From the NCBI RefSeq assembly GCF_900478135.1, contig NZ_LS483470.1, forward strand, positions 861,501-925,500: 64,000 bases of DNA, in the 5' to 3' direction. Source of the DNA: Leminorella richardii. GTDB taxonomy: Bacteria > Pseudomonadota > Gammaproteobacteria > Enterobacterales > Enterobacteriaceae. The notes below the pieces were generated by a model, which worked only from the letters and a program-made list of their open reading frames with translations, was not told where the DNA came from and searched no databases. This document shows positions 8,028-15,241 of the stretch, piece after piece (within the stretch, counting starts at the first letter, position 1; every line of letters starts with the position of its first letter). The translations under genes and the position numbers were made by a program.

Positions 8028-8762
8028 TTACTGTGAAGCTAAAATACGTTCCAGAGGCACGTTGGCTTTTCCCGCCAGATAGCGTTGCCGGAATTCGCTA
8101 AAGTGCGCCGCAAGTCGCTCGGCTGCGGGCTGCTGCTCCGCCAGCTGCAAAAGGCTGACAGCAACTTCCGCAGTACAAAGCTGTTCTTTATGGCTTGCTT
8201 CCCTTAGGCGATAGTCTGAGCTTTCTAAACTTTCAATCGACAGAACTGGCAGAGCGTCCAGATAGGGGCTTTTACGGAACATCTTTCTTGCTTCAGTCCA
8301 TGTGCCGTCAAGAATGATAAACAGAGGTAGTTTACCCGCTTCAGGAGCAACCTGTGTGGTGACGCGTTCAGCATTAGCGTAGGACGCAGGAAAAATCACG
8401 TAAGGCTGGTAGTGCGGTGAGGAAAGCAGCGCCAGTAAGTCGGCGGGCGGTTCCGTGCGAGACCATAAAAAGGCCTCTGTATTGAGCAGTACATCGGCAA
8501 TCAGTCGACCCGTATTGCTGGGCTTAAGGGGCTCGGTATCGTACATCACCAGACAAAAACGGCAGTCTGCATGGGCCGTTGAAAGCGTATGGCACAGGCA
8601 GAGCTTTTTAGGCAACAGGCAGCGTTGGCAGCGGATCACACGCCCGCCGCGCGCTTGAAATGGGCGCGTAGACTGAGCCAACCGCTCTTCACGAAGCCTG
8701 AGGACGGCGTTGTGGGCTGTACTGTCGCTTGAACGGGGTGAAGAGAGTTCGTCGTCTGCCAT
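8028..8762 (-). CDS. tapT: tRNA-uridine aminocarboxypropyltransferase TapT (DTW domain)
   Basis: Installs acp3U at position 47 of tRNA using SAM. The DTW signature appears as ILDGTWTEARKM near the middle. An N-terminal cysteine cluster CQRCLLPKKLCLC plus CRFC fits zinc binding, and the C-terminal half has the family's SxYRLREAxxxxxLCTxEA block (SDYRLREASHKEQLCTAEA). The 244-residue product carries an N-terminal extension of about 30 polar residues before the core. Formerly yfiP in E. coli, where it is also next to trxC. Confidence 0.93.
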   Translation of the reverse strand: MADDELSSPRSSDSTAHNAVLRLREERLAQSTRPFQARGGRVIRCQRCLLPKKLCLCHTLSTAHADCRFCLVMYDTEPLKPSNTGRLIADVLLNTEAFLWSRTEPPADLLALLSSPHYQPYVIFPASYANAERVTTQVAPEAGKLPLFIILDGTWTEARKMFRKSPYLDALPVLSIESLESSDYRLREASHKEQLCTAEVAVSLLQLAEQQPAAERLAAHFSEFRQRYLAGKANVPLERILASQ

Positions 8763-8795
8763 TATCGTGTCCGTCGGTTTACTGTACCGATAATA

Positions 8796-8828
8796 TGAAA
8801 AAGGCGCATGATAACGGATCGTGCGCCT
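8796..8828 (-). terminator. trxC intrinsic terminator
   Basis: Bases 8802-8812 pair with 8818-8828 (AGGCGCA stem extended by GAT/ATC, one wobble). The minus strand then reads TTTTTC. Confidence 0.8.
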
Positions 8829-8848
8829 GAGTCATCGGATTTTTTACA

Positions 8849-9274
8849 CTATTCGCCGAGCGCTTCGTCTAGCCACTGGTTAAACGGCTCTTTAGGCATA
8901 GCGCCGTTTAAAACATCAACGCGTTCACCGTTTTTAAATACCATAATGGTCGGTATACTGCGAATACCAAAGCGCGCGCTGAGAGCGGGTTCGGCTTCTG
9001 TATCGACCTTAATAAAACGGATAGCGTTAGCCCTGTCCTGAGCGATATCTTCAAAGATAGGTGCGAAGCTGCGGCAGGGGCCGCACCAGGGGGCCCAGAA
9101 GTCAATCACAACCGGCAGGTCATCGCTGAGCAGCGCATCAAAAGAAGACGCAGTGGCGTTGATGACTTCTCCGTCAAAAAGCGCGTGCCCACAGCGGCCG
9201 CACTTGGCGTTTTCTTCCAGACGTTCATCGGGAACGCGGTTTTTGGTGTGGCAGGAAGGGCAAAGCGTATTCAT
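8849..9274 (-). CDS. trxC: Thioredoxin 2
   Basis: Cytosolic disulfide reductase with an N-terminal zinc module. Zinc cysteines are at C5, C8, C25 and C28 (CPSC and CGRC), and the thioredoxin active site WCGPC is at 63-67 within a complete thioredoxin fold. The cis-proline is in RSIPTIMVF. 141 residues against 139 in E. coli. It is divergent from yfiF as in E. coli. E. coli trxC is OxyR-dependent; I could not identify a convincing OxyR site in the 187-base gap. Confidence 0.96.
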   Translation of the reverse strand: MNTLCPSCHTKNRVPDERLEENAKCGRCGHALFDGEVINATASSFDALLSDDLPVVIDFWAPWCGPCRSFAPIFEDIAQDRANAIRFIKVDTEAEPALSARFGIRSIPTIMVFKNGERVDVLNGAMPKEPFNQWLDEALGE

Positions 9275-9461
9275 GAGTGACCTCAGTCAAAATTGCATAA
9301 GACATAATCGCGATAAGTATGGTTAAGGCTTGGCAAATCAACAACGGGGTTTTATCGATAGCTATAATAGTTTTAGGCTTTGACTTATTCATTAGTGGCT
9401 AACCGCCGTAACATCGGGTAATCTGCGCGCCGGATGCGGTGGTGAAGTGGAGAAATTAATT

Positions 9462-10652
9462 ATGAGCGATTCGTTTAACGGCAAGAGCGGAAAAGTCAAA
9501 GTGATGTATGTCCGCAGCGAAGACGACAAGGGCGGCAAAGACGAAAGCAGAAGCGGCAAGCGCCCAGACAGAAGTCGCGATGGCCAGAAAAGCGCGGGTC
9601 GAGGAGATCGAGATCGTGATGGTCAGAGAGGCGGCGGCCGAGGCGACCGTGACCGCGATGGTCAGAGAAGCGCAGGTCGAGGTGACAGAGATCGCGACGG
9701 TCAAAGAAGTGCGGGTCGAGGCGATCGTGACCGCGGACCTCGCTGGGGCGATGAACAGCGTCCACGTGCACCGGTTCGCCAAGCCGATGAACGCCCACCT
9801 CGTTCCGCCTGGCAGGCCAGACTTCAGGATGCCAGTGAGCCAGAAGCCGAGCCGTTTGACCACGGCGGCATCAGCGGAAAAAGCCAAATCGACCCGGCTC
9901 AGCTTCGTCGCCAGCGAGAAGAAGAAAGTAAGGTTTACGGCGAGAACGCCTGTCAGGCGCTCTACCAGAGTCGTCCTGAAGCTATCGTTCGCGCCTATTT
10001 TGTGCAGTCTGTGACTCCACGCTTTCGCGATGCACTGCGCTGGATGGCTGCTAATCGCAAGGCTTACCACGTTGTTGATGAGCAGGAGCTGGCGAAAGTG
10101 TCCGGCACTGAACACCACGGCGGCGTCTGTTTTCTGATTAAAAAGCGCCCCGGCTTAAGCGTGGCCAACTACCTTCAAAACGCACCGGCTAACGACTGCG
10201 TGATGGCGTTGGATAACGTAGGCAACCCCCATAACTTGGGAGGAATGGTTCGCTCATGCGCCTTCTTCGGCGTGAAAGGCGTTCTGCTGCGGGATCCGGG
10301 CCAGCTGGAATCTGGTGCAGCTGTGCGCACTGCCGAAGGCGGTGCTGAACGACTGACTGCTATCGGATGCGACGACTTTTCTCAGGCGCTGGACGAGTTT
10401 CAGCGTGCGGGATACTCCGTCGTTGTGGTTGGCAAAGGTGAAGGTGAGCGGGCGCTGCTGTCGTCGCTTTCATTCCCAGCCAAGACAGTGCTGGTGCTGA
10501 GCGAAGAGAGAGACGGGCGCTCAAGCCTAGCGGCTAAGCAGAGCGATCTCAGCGTTGAGATTGACGGTGCCGGTCAGTTGGAAAGTCTGAACGTATCGGT
10601 TACCGCAGGCGTACTGCTAGCGGCATGGTGGCGCCAGTTCGGCTCAAAATAG
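9462..10652 (+). CDS. yfiF: YfiF, SpoU-family tRNA/rRNA methyltransferase-like protein
   Basis: Member of the SPOUT/TrmH methyltransferases; the substrate is not established to my knowledge. Start chosen at ATG 9462 behind GTGGAG; a GTG at 9447 is in frame but too close to that ribosome site. Order: basic N-terminus shared with E. coli YfiF (GKSGKVKVMYVRS), a disordered Arg/Asp/Gly region holding four 13-residue repeats (residues 39-90), a substrate-binding domain (YGENACQALYQSRPEAIVRA, GTEHHGGVCFLI) and the SPOUT knot (NPHNLGGMVRSCAFFGVKG, SGAAVRTAEGGAE, LNVSVTAGVLLA). The E. coli protein has a shorter, non-repetitive linker. Confidence 0.93.
   Translation: MSDSFNGKSGKVKVMYVRSEDDKGGKDESRSGKRPDRSRDGQKSAGRGDRDRDGQRGGGRGDRDRDGQRSAGRGDRDRDGQRSAGRGDRDRGPRWGDEQRPRAPVRQADERPPRSAWQARLQDASEPEAEPFDHGGISGKSQIDPAQLRRQREEESKVYGENACQALYQSRPEAIVRAYFVQSVTPRFRDALRWMAANRKAYHVVDEQELAKVSGTEHHGGVCFLIKKRPGLSVANYLQNAPANDCVMALDNVGNPHNLGGMVRSCAFFGVKGVLLRDPGQLESGAAVRTAEGGAERLTAIGCDDFSQALDEFQRAGYSVVVVGKGEGERALLSSLSFPAKTVLVLSEERDGRSSLAAKQSDLSVEIDGAGQLESLNVSVTAGVLLAAWWRQFGSK
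9576..9731 (+). repeat. Four tandem 39-base repeats inside yfiF
   Basis: Four in-frame units start at 9576, 9615, 9654 and 9693, each encoding RD-G-Q-(K/R)-x-x-G-RG-D-RD (13 residues). Units three and four encode identical peptides but differ at 8 of 13 codons, all synonymous. The product stretch is predicted disordered and RG/RD-rich, as in RNA-binding tails. Confidence 0.93.
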
Positions 10653-10668
10653 TTGAGGCGATACGCTG

Positions 10669-10696
10669 AAAAAAGGGACGCTTGCGTCCCTTTTTC
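10669..10696 (+). terminator. yfiF intrinsic terminator
   Basis: AAGGGACG and CGTCCCTT pair across CTTG, flanked by A and T runs. It may work on both strands, for yfiF and yfhL. Confidence 0.9.
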
Positions 10697-10754
10697 TATT
10701 CATGGCCTACGGAAAGCTAAACGATAGCTACATTGACTCCATATAGGGGAAGGA

Positions 10755-11015
10755 TTAGAGCTTGTCGGCGTGGTGCAAAAGAACAAACTTATCCCAAAGC
10801 GCTTCGTTGGTTTCTGGGTGCTCAGGATCGTGAATGATAGTGTTGTCGATAGGGCACACCTTCATGCAGGTAGGCTCATCATAGTGACCGACGCACTCGG
10901 TACAGAGGTCGGGGTTAATTTCATAAATCTCATCCCCCATGGAAATCGCCTGATTAGGGCACTCCGGTTCGCACATATCGCAGTTTATGCAGCGTTTGGT
11001 GATTAGTAGAGCCAT
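10755..11015 (-). CDS. yfhL: YfhL 2[4Fe-4S] ferredoxin
   Basis: Small electron carrier of the Alvin type, 86 residues as in E. coli. The first cluster motif is CINCDMCEPECP. The second is the longer CTECVGHYDEPTCMKVCP with the eight-residue insertion typical of Alvin ferredoxins, followed by an acidic C-terminal helix. In E. coli, yfhL sits next to the acpS/pdxJ end of this region; here the creatininase/NCS1 pair separates it from pgpC. Confidence 0.95.
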   Translation of the reverse strand: MALLITKRCINCDMCEPECPNQAISMGDEIYEINPDLCTECVGHYDEPTCMKVCPIDNTIIHDPEHPETNEALWDKFVLLHHADKL

Positions 11016-11192
11016 TTCAATAAATTATTTATTCAGTGCCGACAGGGGAAGTATCAATATAGCAATATAAGCTTTTGCACCATATTGACTCTTAATCTTC
11101 ATACTAAAACGCATTATAGCGACAATGAGTCTGATTTTATATTAATCGTCATTTTTATAGCGGTTTGAAAAGTTCTGAATACGCTTTTCACT

Positions 11193-11238
11193 GCTTCCCA
11201 CACCGGGAATGTTATCTGAAGTTTCCGGTGTGGGAAGC
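11193..11238. repeat. 14-bp perfect inverted repeat in the yfhL upstream gap
   Basis: GCTTCCCACACCGG at 11193-11206 is exactly inverted at 11225-11238 with an 18-base spacer. No T run follows on either strand, so it is a poor intrinsic terminator. It lies between yfhL's promoter side and the 3' end of the creatininase gene. Operator, attenuator or insertion scar cannot be told apart from sequence alone. Confidence 0.7.
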
Positions 11239-11300
11239 TGCTTTATTGCTTAGTCTGTTTAAAGGCGTATCGATAAGGCCAGTGTACTTGCGCTAGTTCT

Positions 11301-12080
11301 CTAACTCAGGCGTCTGTCATAGTTCCAGTCGGTTTTCTCCAGTTCCAAGATACTTTCGACAACCACATCTACCAGGGCATCTAACATCTTTTGGCCTTTC
11401 TCTATGCTGGCTTTGGTGGGATCCCCCGTTGCGCCAGTAGCGGAAACTTCGGAGATATCCCACATCAGCTGTATATGTTTACCGTGCCGAATACTGTCAT
11501 CGGGCATCTGCCGTACGGCTTTGCTTAAATCGCATAAGTCAGGGCGTACCGCAGCCGTAATTGAGGACTCTCCTTCACCTCCGTGGCCGAGGCCGTCCCA
11601 GTCATCAAAAAAATCCTTTCCCAGTCTGTCTCCCATCAGGTACCACCACGCGGGTAAAAAGGCGAAGACAACGTCTTTATGACGCGCTTTGACTTTTCTC
11701 TGGGCAATGTCCAAAGCCGGAATATTTCCGTCGTGACCGTTGAGTACAAAAATGTGCTTAATACCGTACTGGATTAGGCTTTCGAACATATCCTCTGCAA
11801 TAGCGATAACGGTCTCGAACCTGAGCGTTACGGCCATTGGGTTGGCGTTATAGTGCATTGACGTACCGAAAGGGACTCCCGGGACAACGATGGTTCGTTC
11901 CAACTTTTGCGCTGCCCGGCAGGCTACTTCTGTCGGTACAAACAGATCGGGACCGAGAGGCAGATGTCCACCGTGGCTTTCGCAGCTGCCAAAGATTGTA
12001 ATGGCGCTGTCTATCTTATTTTCGGCAAAAAGCGGTTCTAATTCGCTGGTGCTAAATTCGTTTAATAGGACTTTTTTCAT
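11301..12080 (-). CDS. Creatininase-family metal-dependent amidohydrolase
   Basis: Start at 12080 is fixed by AGGAGT six bases upstream (259 residues). The family metal signature is clear: E34-S-H36-G-G-H-L-P-L-G-P-D45, numbered as in Pseudomonas creatininase. Then come NGHDGN at 114-119 and HGGEGESS at 166-173. True creatininase has NGHYEN with a ligand glutamate; here that position is glycine, as in other family members (formamide hydrolases, mycofactocin MftE). So creatinine is not necessarily the substrate; a cyclic amide or N-formyl compound is likely. It is 18 bases downstream of an NCS1 permease, presumably its importer, in one operon. Confidence 0.85.
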   Translation of the reverse strand: MKKVLLNEFSTSELEPLFAENKIDSAITIFGSCESHGGHLPLGPDLFVPTEVACRAAQKLERTIVVPGVPFGTSMHYNANPMAVTLRFETVIAIAEDMFESLIQYGIKHIFVLNGHDGNIPALDIAQRKVKARHKDVVFAFLPAWWYLMGDRLGKDFFDDWDGLGHGGEGESSITAAVRPDLCDLSKAVRQMPDDSIRHGKHIQLMWDISEVSATGATGDPTKASIEKGQKMLDALVDVVVESILELEKTDWNYDRRLS

Positions 12081-12098
12081 TGTATTACTCCTCAATAA

Positions 12099-13490
12099 TT
12101 AGTTCACTGGCACACGGCTTTTAGCCCATAGAGGAAACAAACAGGTGTATAAAATAACGGTAATAAACAGCGCTAATAGTCCTGTAGGCCAGTCAGTTAA
12201 AATACCGAAAAGGGAGAAACCAAGCCCTAGGATCATGCCCACAGAGGCACTAATAACGCCAGCGGGGTTGATTGCCGGTTGGCGCTCAAGCTCGCTAAGG
12301 GCGTATTGACCTTTCTTTATCAAATAGAAATCAGCCAGCAGAGGTCCGGCTAAAGGCGGGGCCATGATGCCTAGATAGTTGATGAAGTCAGCAAACAGGA
12401 TTTGATAAAAGCCGATAGCGCCGAGTAGCGTACCGAGGATGCCTACAGTCAAGATAAGCTTTTTCTTATTAACGGGCAGTCCGAATGATTTTAGCACCGG
12501 CCCGGTATAGAGCGAGTTGCAGTAGAGCTCTGCGTCGTTGGTTGTCCACAGCGACAGTGTCCAGGTTATTACGCCCAGAAAAGCCAGCAGGAAGCTCTTT
12601 TCCATCATCCAGACGACATAGTTCGGCATTCCCACTGTCATTGTGCCGATATAGCCGACAACGTTTAGCAGCGGGTTGGTGAAAATGAAGCAGGCTGCAG
12701 CGCCCCACAGCACAGCACTCACTGATTTATTGAAGCGAAACAGGTCGACGCCCATAACCGCTCCAGCAATCCAGCTACCGATGACCATGGTAATTGCCGT
12801 TGGTAGTGAAAGGCCGCTGTTTTGGCTGGACTTTTCAATAAAAATTGACAGCCCTCCACCTTCGTTAAGCATGGCGATCCCTGTCACGATGGCAATTATC
12901 ATGATGATAGGAGAGACGGGGATAGCGATAATCTCCAGCCCTTTCATGCCATAGAGTGACGTAAGCGTAAACACTAGGCCAAATACGGCGCAGGTAACAA
13001 AAACCTCCAGCGTGATGGGAGCGCCGCTTTGACCAAACGTAGCGGGATCGAAGAGAGTGATGCCTGTAGGATTGCCAATAAAAGAGCCCCAAATGTCGCC
13101 AACCATTCCCGTAATGGCAGCAAACCAGCCGAGTGTCAAAAGGCCCATTGCGATCATTGGCAGATTTGTGCCCTGCCTGCCATAGGAATATCTGCTGATT
13201 AAAGCCAGACTGAGTCCGGTTTTTTGCGCCATGATGCCCAGCAGTGATGTCAGAATGAATAGCGCACCCATTCCAATAGCGATTGCCAGCATCGCCATGG
13301 GAAACGGCATTCCGGGATTACCGCCTACACCGGCTAGCGCCCCCCCAATGAATAAACCTGTTGCAACGTATCCAAATCCTATCCATACCAGTACCTGCTT
13401 CCAAGTAGGTCGACGAGCAGAGAGAGGTATCGGCGTAAACATAAAGTCAGCGTCGTCGGCTGTAGGCTGTGTTTTTTGTGTTATTTCCAT
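12099..13490 (-). CDS. NCS1-family transporter (CodB-like)
   Basis: Sodium- or proton-coupled permease of the nucleobase:cation symporter-1 family, 463 residues with about 12 membrane segments. Family features are the N-terminal RPTWKQVLVWIGFGYVATGLF segment, a GYGRQG-like ISRYSYGRQG loop and SLWTTNDAELYCNSL, similar to the TTNDxxLY motif of CodB. It starts behind AGGAAAA. CodB-type members carry cytosine; relatives carry hydantoins, allantoin and thiamine. The downstream creatininase-family hydrolase suggests the cargo is a small cyclic ureide or amide that is opened in the cytoplasm. The exact substrate cannot be read from sequence. Confidence 0.88.
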   Translation of the reverse strand: MEITQKTQPTADDADFMFTPIPLSARRPTWKQVLVWIGFGYVATGLFIGGALAGVGGNPGMPFPMAMLAIAIGMGALFILTSLLGIMAQKTGLSLALISRYSYGRQGTNLPMIAMGLLTLGWFAAITGMVGDIWGSFIGNPTGITLFDPATFGQSGAPITLEVFVTCAVFGLVFTLTSLYGMKGLEIIAIPVSPIIMIIAIVTGIAMLNEGGGLSIFIEKSSQNSGLSLPTAITMVIGSWIAGAVMGVDLFRFNKSVSAVLWGAAACFIFTNPLLNVVGYIGTMTVGMPNYVVWMMEKSFLLAFLGVITWTLSLWTTNDAELYCNSLYTGPVLKSFGLPVNKKKLILTVGILGTLLGAIGFYQILFADFINYLGIMAPPLAGPLLADFYLIKKGQYALSELERQPAINPAGVISASVGMILGLGFSLFGILTDWPTGLLALFITVILYTCLFPLWAKSRVPVN

Positions 13491-14057
13491 TGTTTTGTTT
13501 TTCCTGAATTTGTGAAGTAGTCATATTTCTATCTGTTTTATGTTTTGTTCAGTAAAAAACATCTTGGCTCATAGAACGAGTGTGCCGAGGAAAGCTATCG
13601 TATAGCGAGCTCCATATACGGTAAGCGTCGGATCTATCGTTCATTTATTTTATATATGATCCACTATTTATCTTAAAGCAGACCTATTGGAGATAACAGT
13701 CTCATTAAATGAAACGTTAAATTGTACTGAAAGAAAACGACACAGTGAGTATTCCAACCGGTGAAATGCGTATACAACAGAACAAAAGGGAGTCATACAA
13801 ACCCAAAGGCAACGATTTTCTATAACGTCATTCAGTAAAGCTCAAGAAGAGAGTGTGCTTTCACGAGCCGCCGTTGACATAGACTCGCAGCGAAGCGGGG
13901 GAAGGAATTATGTTCATGAAGCGGCTTACTCCCTATCTGGGTTAAGATATAGCGTAGTGAAAGAGCGCTTAATTGAACGCTAGAGGTATCAACAAGTAAG
14001 GTATACTTAGCGGTAATATTTCGGCTTAAGCTTAACGCGACTAAAAGGAGCTCGGCT
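13491..14057. other. 567-base AT-rich intergenic region upstream of NCS1 operon and pgpC
   Basis: No convincing gene. Two short palindromes are visible: GCTAT-CGT-ATAGC at 13594-13606 and TCATTAAATGA at 13702-13712, either of which could be an operator for the accessory NCS1/creatininase operon. No regulator gene lies adjacent. An 80-codon minus-strand frame at 13832-14074 has no signature and overlaps the pgpC start. Confidence 0.45.
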
Positions 14058-14732
14058 TTGTCTGACGGCAGCACTCAGCGGCGTAACGTATTTTTCGATC
14101 TGGACGGCACTCTGCATCAGCAGGATCTGTTTGGCCTATTTCTTCGCTATTTGATTCATAGCCTGCCTGCGAACCTGCTGCTGCTTATTCCGCTGCTGCC
14201 GGTGATTGGCGTAGGGCTTTTGGTTAACGGCCGTTCAGCTCGCTGGCCGGTTAGCCTGATGCTGTGGGCAATGACGGCTGGACATCCGCAGAGCCGGTTA
14301 AACTGGCTGATGGAGCGCTTTGCGCAACAGAATAAAAGTAGGCTAACCCCTTTTCCGCAAGTACAGGCGCGGCTGGCGGACTATCTCGATGATCCAAACA
14401 CTTCAGTTTGGCTGCTGACGGGCTCGCCCCAGCTGCTGGTGGAAGCCGTGTATGGCGACAGTTTTTTCCTGCCTCGCGTTAACCTGATCGGTACTCAAAT
14501 AGCCTATCGCTACGGCGGCTGGACGATTGACATGCGCTGCCTGAATAAAGAAAAGGTGGTTCAGCTTGAGCAGAGGCTGGGCAAACCTCTTGCGCTCTAT
14601 AGCGGCTACAGCGACAGCGAACAGGATGATCCCGTGATGGTTTTCTGCCTGCACCGCTGGCGAGTTGACGCTCAGGGTAATTTAACCGAGCTGGGTGGCG
14701 ACAAGGCTTCTGACGTGAAGGAAAACGGTTGA
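14058..14732 (+). CDS. pgpC: Phosphatidylglycerophosphatase C
   Basis: HAD-superfamily inner-membrane phosphatase that dephosphorylates phosphatidylglycerol-phosphate to phosphatidylglycerol. The catalytic motif FFDLDGTL is at residues 12-19, a membrane segment follows (LPANLLLLIPLLPVIGVGLLV), and LLTGSPQLLVE and SGYSDSEQDDPV supply later HAD motifs. The start is TTG, placed by AAAGGAG seven to eight bases upstream. It overlaps tadA at the stop, indicating translational coupling, as yfhB-tadA in E. coli. Confidence 0.93.
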   Translation: MSDGSTQRRNVFFDLDGTLHQQDLFGLFLRYLIHSLPANLLLLIPLLPVIGVGLLVNGRSARWPVSLMLWAMTAGHPQSRLNWLMERFAQQNKSRLTPFPQVQARLADYLDDPNTSVWLLTGSPQLLVEAVYGDSFFLPRVNLIGTQIAYRYGGWTIDMRCLNKEKVVQLEQRLGKPLALYSGYSDSEQDDPVMVFCLHRWRVDAQGNLTELGGDKASDVKENG

Positions 14733-15241
14733 TGATAGGCCTTCGCAGTGATGAAGAGTGGATGCGCTACGCACTGTCGCTCGCCAAGCGTGCGGACGAC
14801 GAAGGCGAAATCCCCGTTGGTGCGGTGCTGGTGCTGGATAATCAAGTTATCGGCGAGGGTTGGAACAGGCCAATCGGCCACCACGATCCGACAGCGCATG
14901 CGGAGATTATGGCACTGCGGCAGGGCGGGGAGACGCTACAAAACTACCGACTGTTGGGAGCGACTCTCTATGTAACTCTAGAGCCGTGCATTATGTGCGC
15001 AGGCGCGATGGTGCATAGCCGAATTGCGCGGCTGGTGTACGGTGCCAGCGATTTTAAAACCGGAGCGGCAGGTTCTCTGATCGATATTCTTGGGCACCCC
15101 GCAATGAACCATCGAGTGGAGGTCACTGCCGGCGTGCTGGAGGACGTTTGCTCGTCCAGCCTGAGCGATTTCTTTCGCCGTCGCCGAGAGCAGATTAAGG
15201 CCGAAAAGGCCAAATCGTCGAATGACTCAAGTGCCGCTTAG
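14732..15241 (+). CDS. tadA: tRNA(adenine34) deaminase TadA
   Basis: Converts A34 to inosine in the anticodon of tRNA-Arg. Zinc and catalytic motifs are HAEIMAL (H-A-E) and PCIMCAGAM (PCxxC), in a full-length 169-residue protein. ATG 14732 overlaps the pgpC TGA (TGATG); a TTG one codon earlier is the alternative. The stop codon at 15239-15241 overlaps the convergent mltF stop (15238-15240). Confidence 0.96.
   Translation: MIGLRSDEEWMRYALSLAKRADDEGEIPVGAVLVLDNQVIGEGWNRPIGHHDPTAHAEIMALRQGGETLQNYRLLGATLYVTLEPCIMCAGAMVHSRIARLVYGASDFKTGAAGSLIDILGHPAMNHRVEVTAGVLEDVCSSSLSDFFRRRREQIKAEKAKSSNDSSAA

Noticed and set aside
9340..9380. OxyR site between trxC and yfiF
   Set aside because: ATAG and CTAT tetramers are present but not with the four-element OxyR spacing.
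9576..9731. CRISPR-like direct repeats
   Set aside because: No spacers; the 39-base units are in-frame protein repeats within yfiF.
9456..10118. 220-codon minus-strand frame opposite yfiF
   Set aside because: It is the antisense of the GC-biased repeat and conserved yfiF sequence; its translation is Ala/Thr/Val low complexity with no family signature.
13565..13590. Sigma-54-like element on the minus strand before the NCS1 gene
   Set aside because: GGCAC is present but the -12 GC is replaced by CT, which normally abolishes the promoter.
13832..14074. 80-codon minus-strand frame near pgpC start
   Set aside because: Overlaps the pgpC start and ribosome site and has no recognisable motif.
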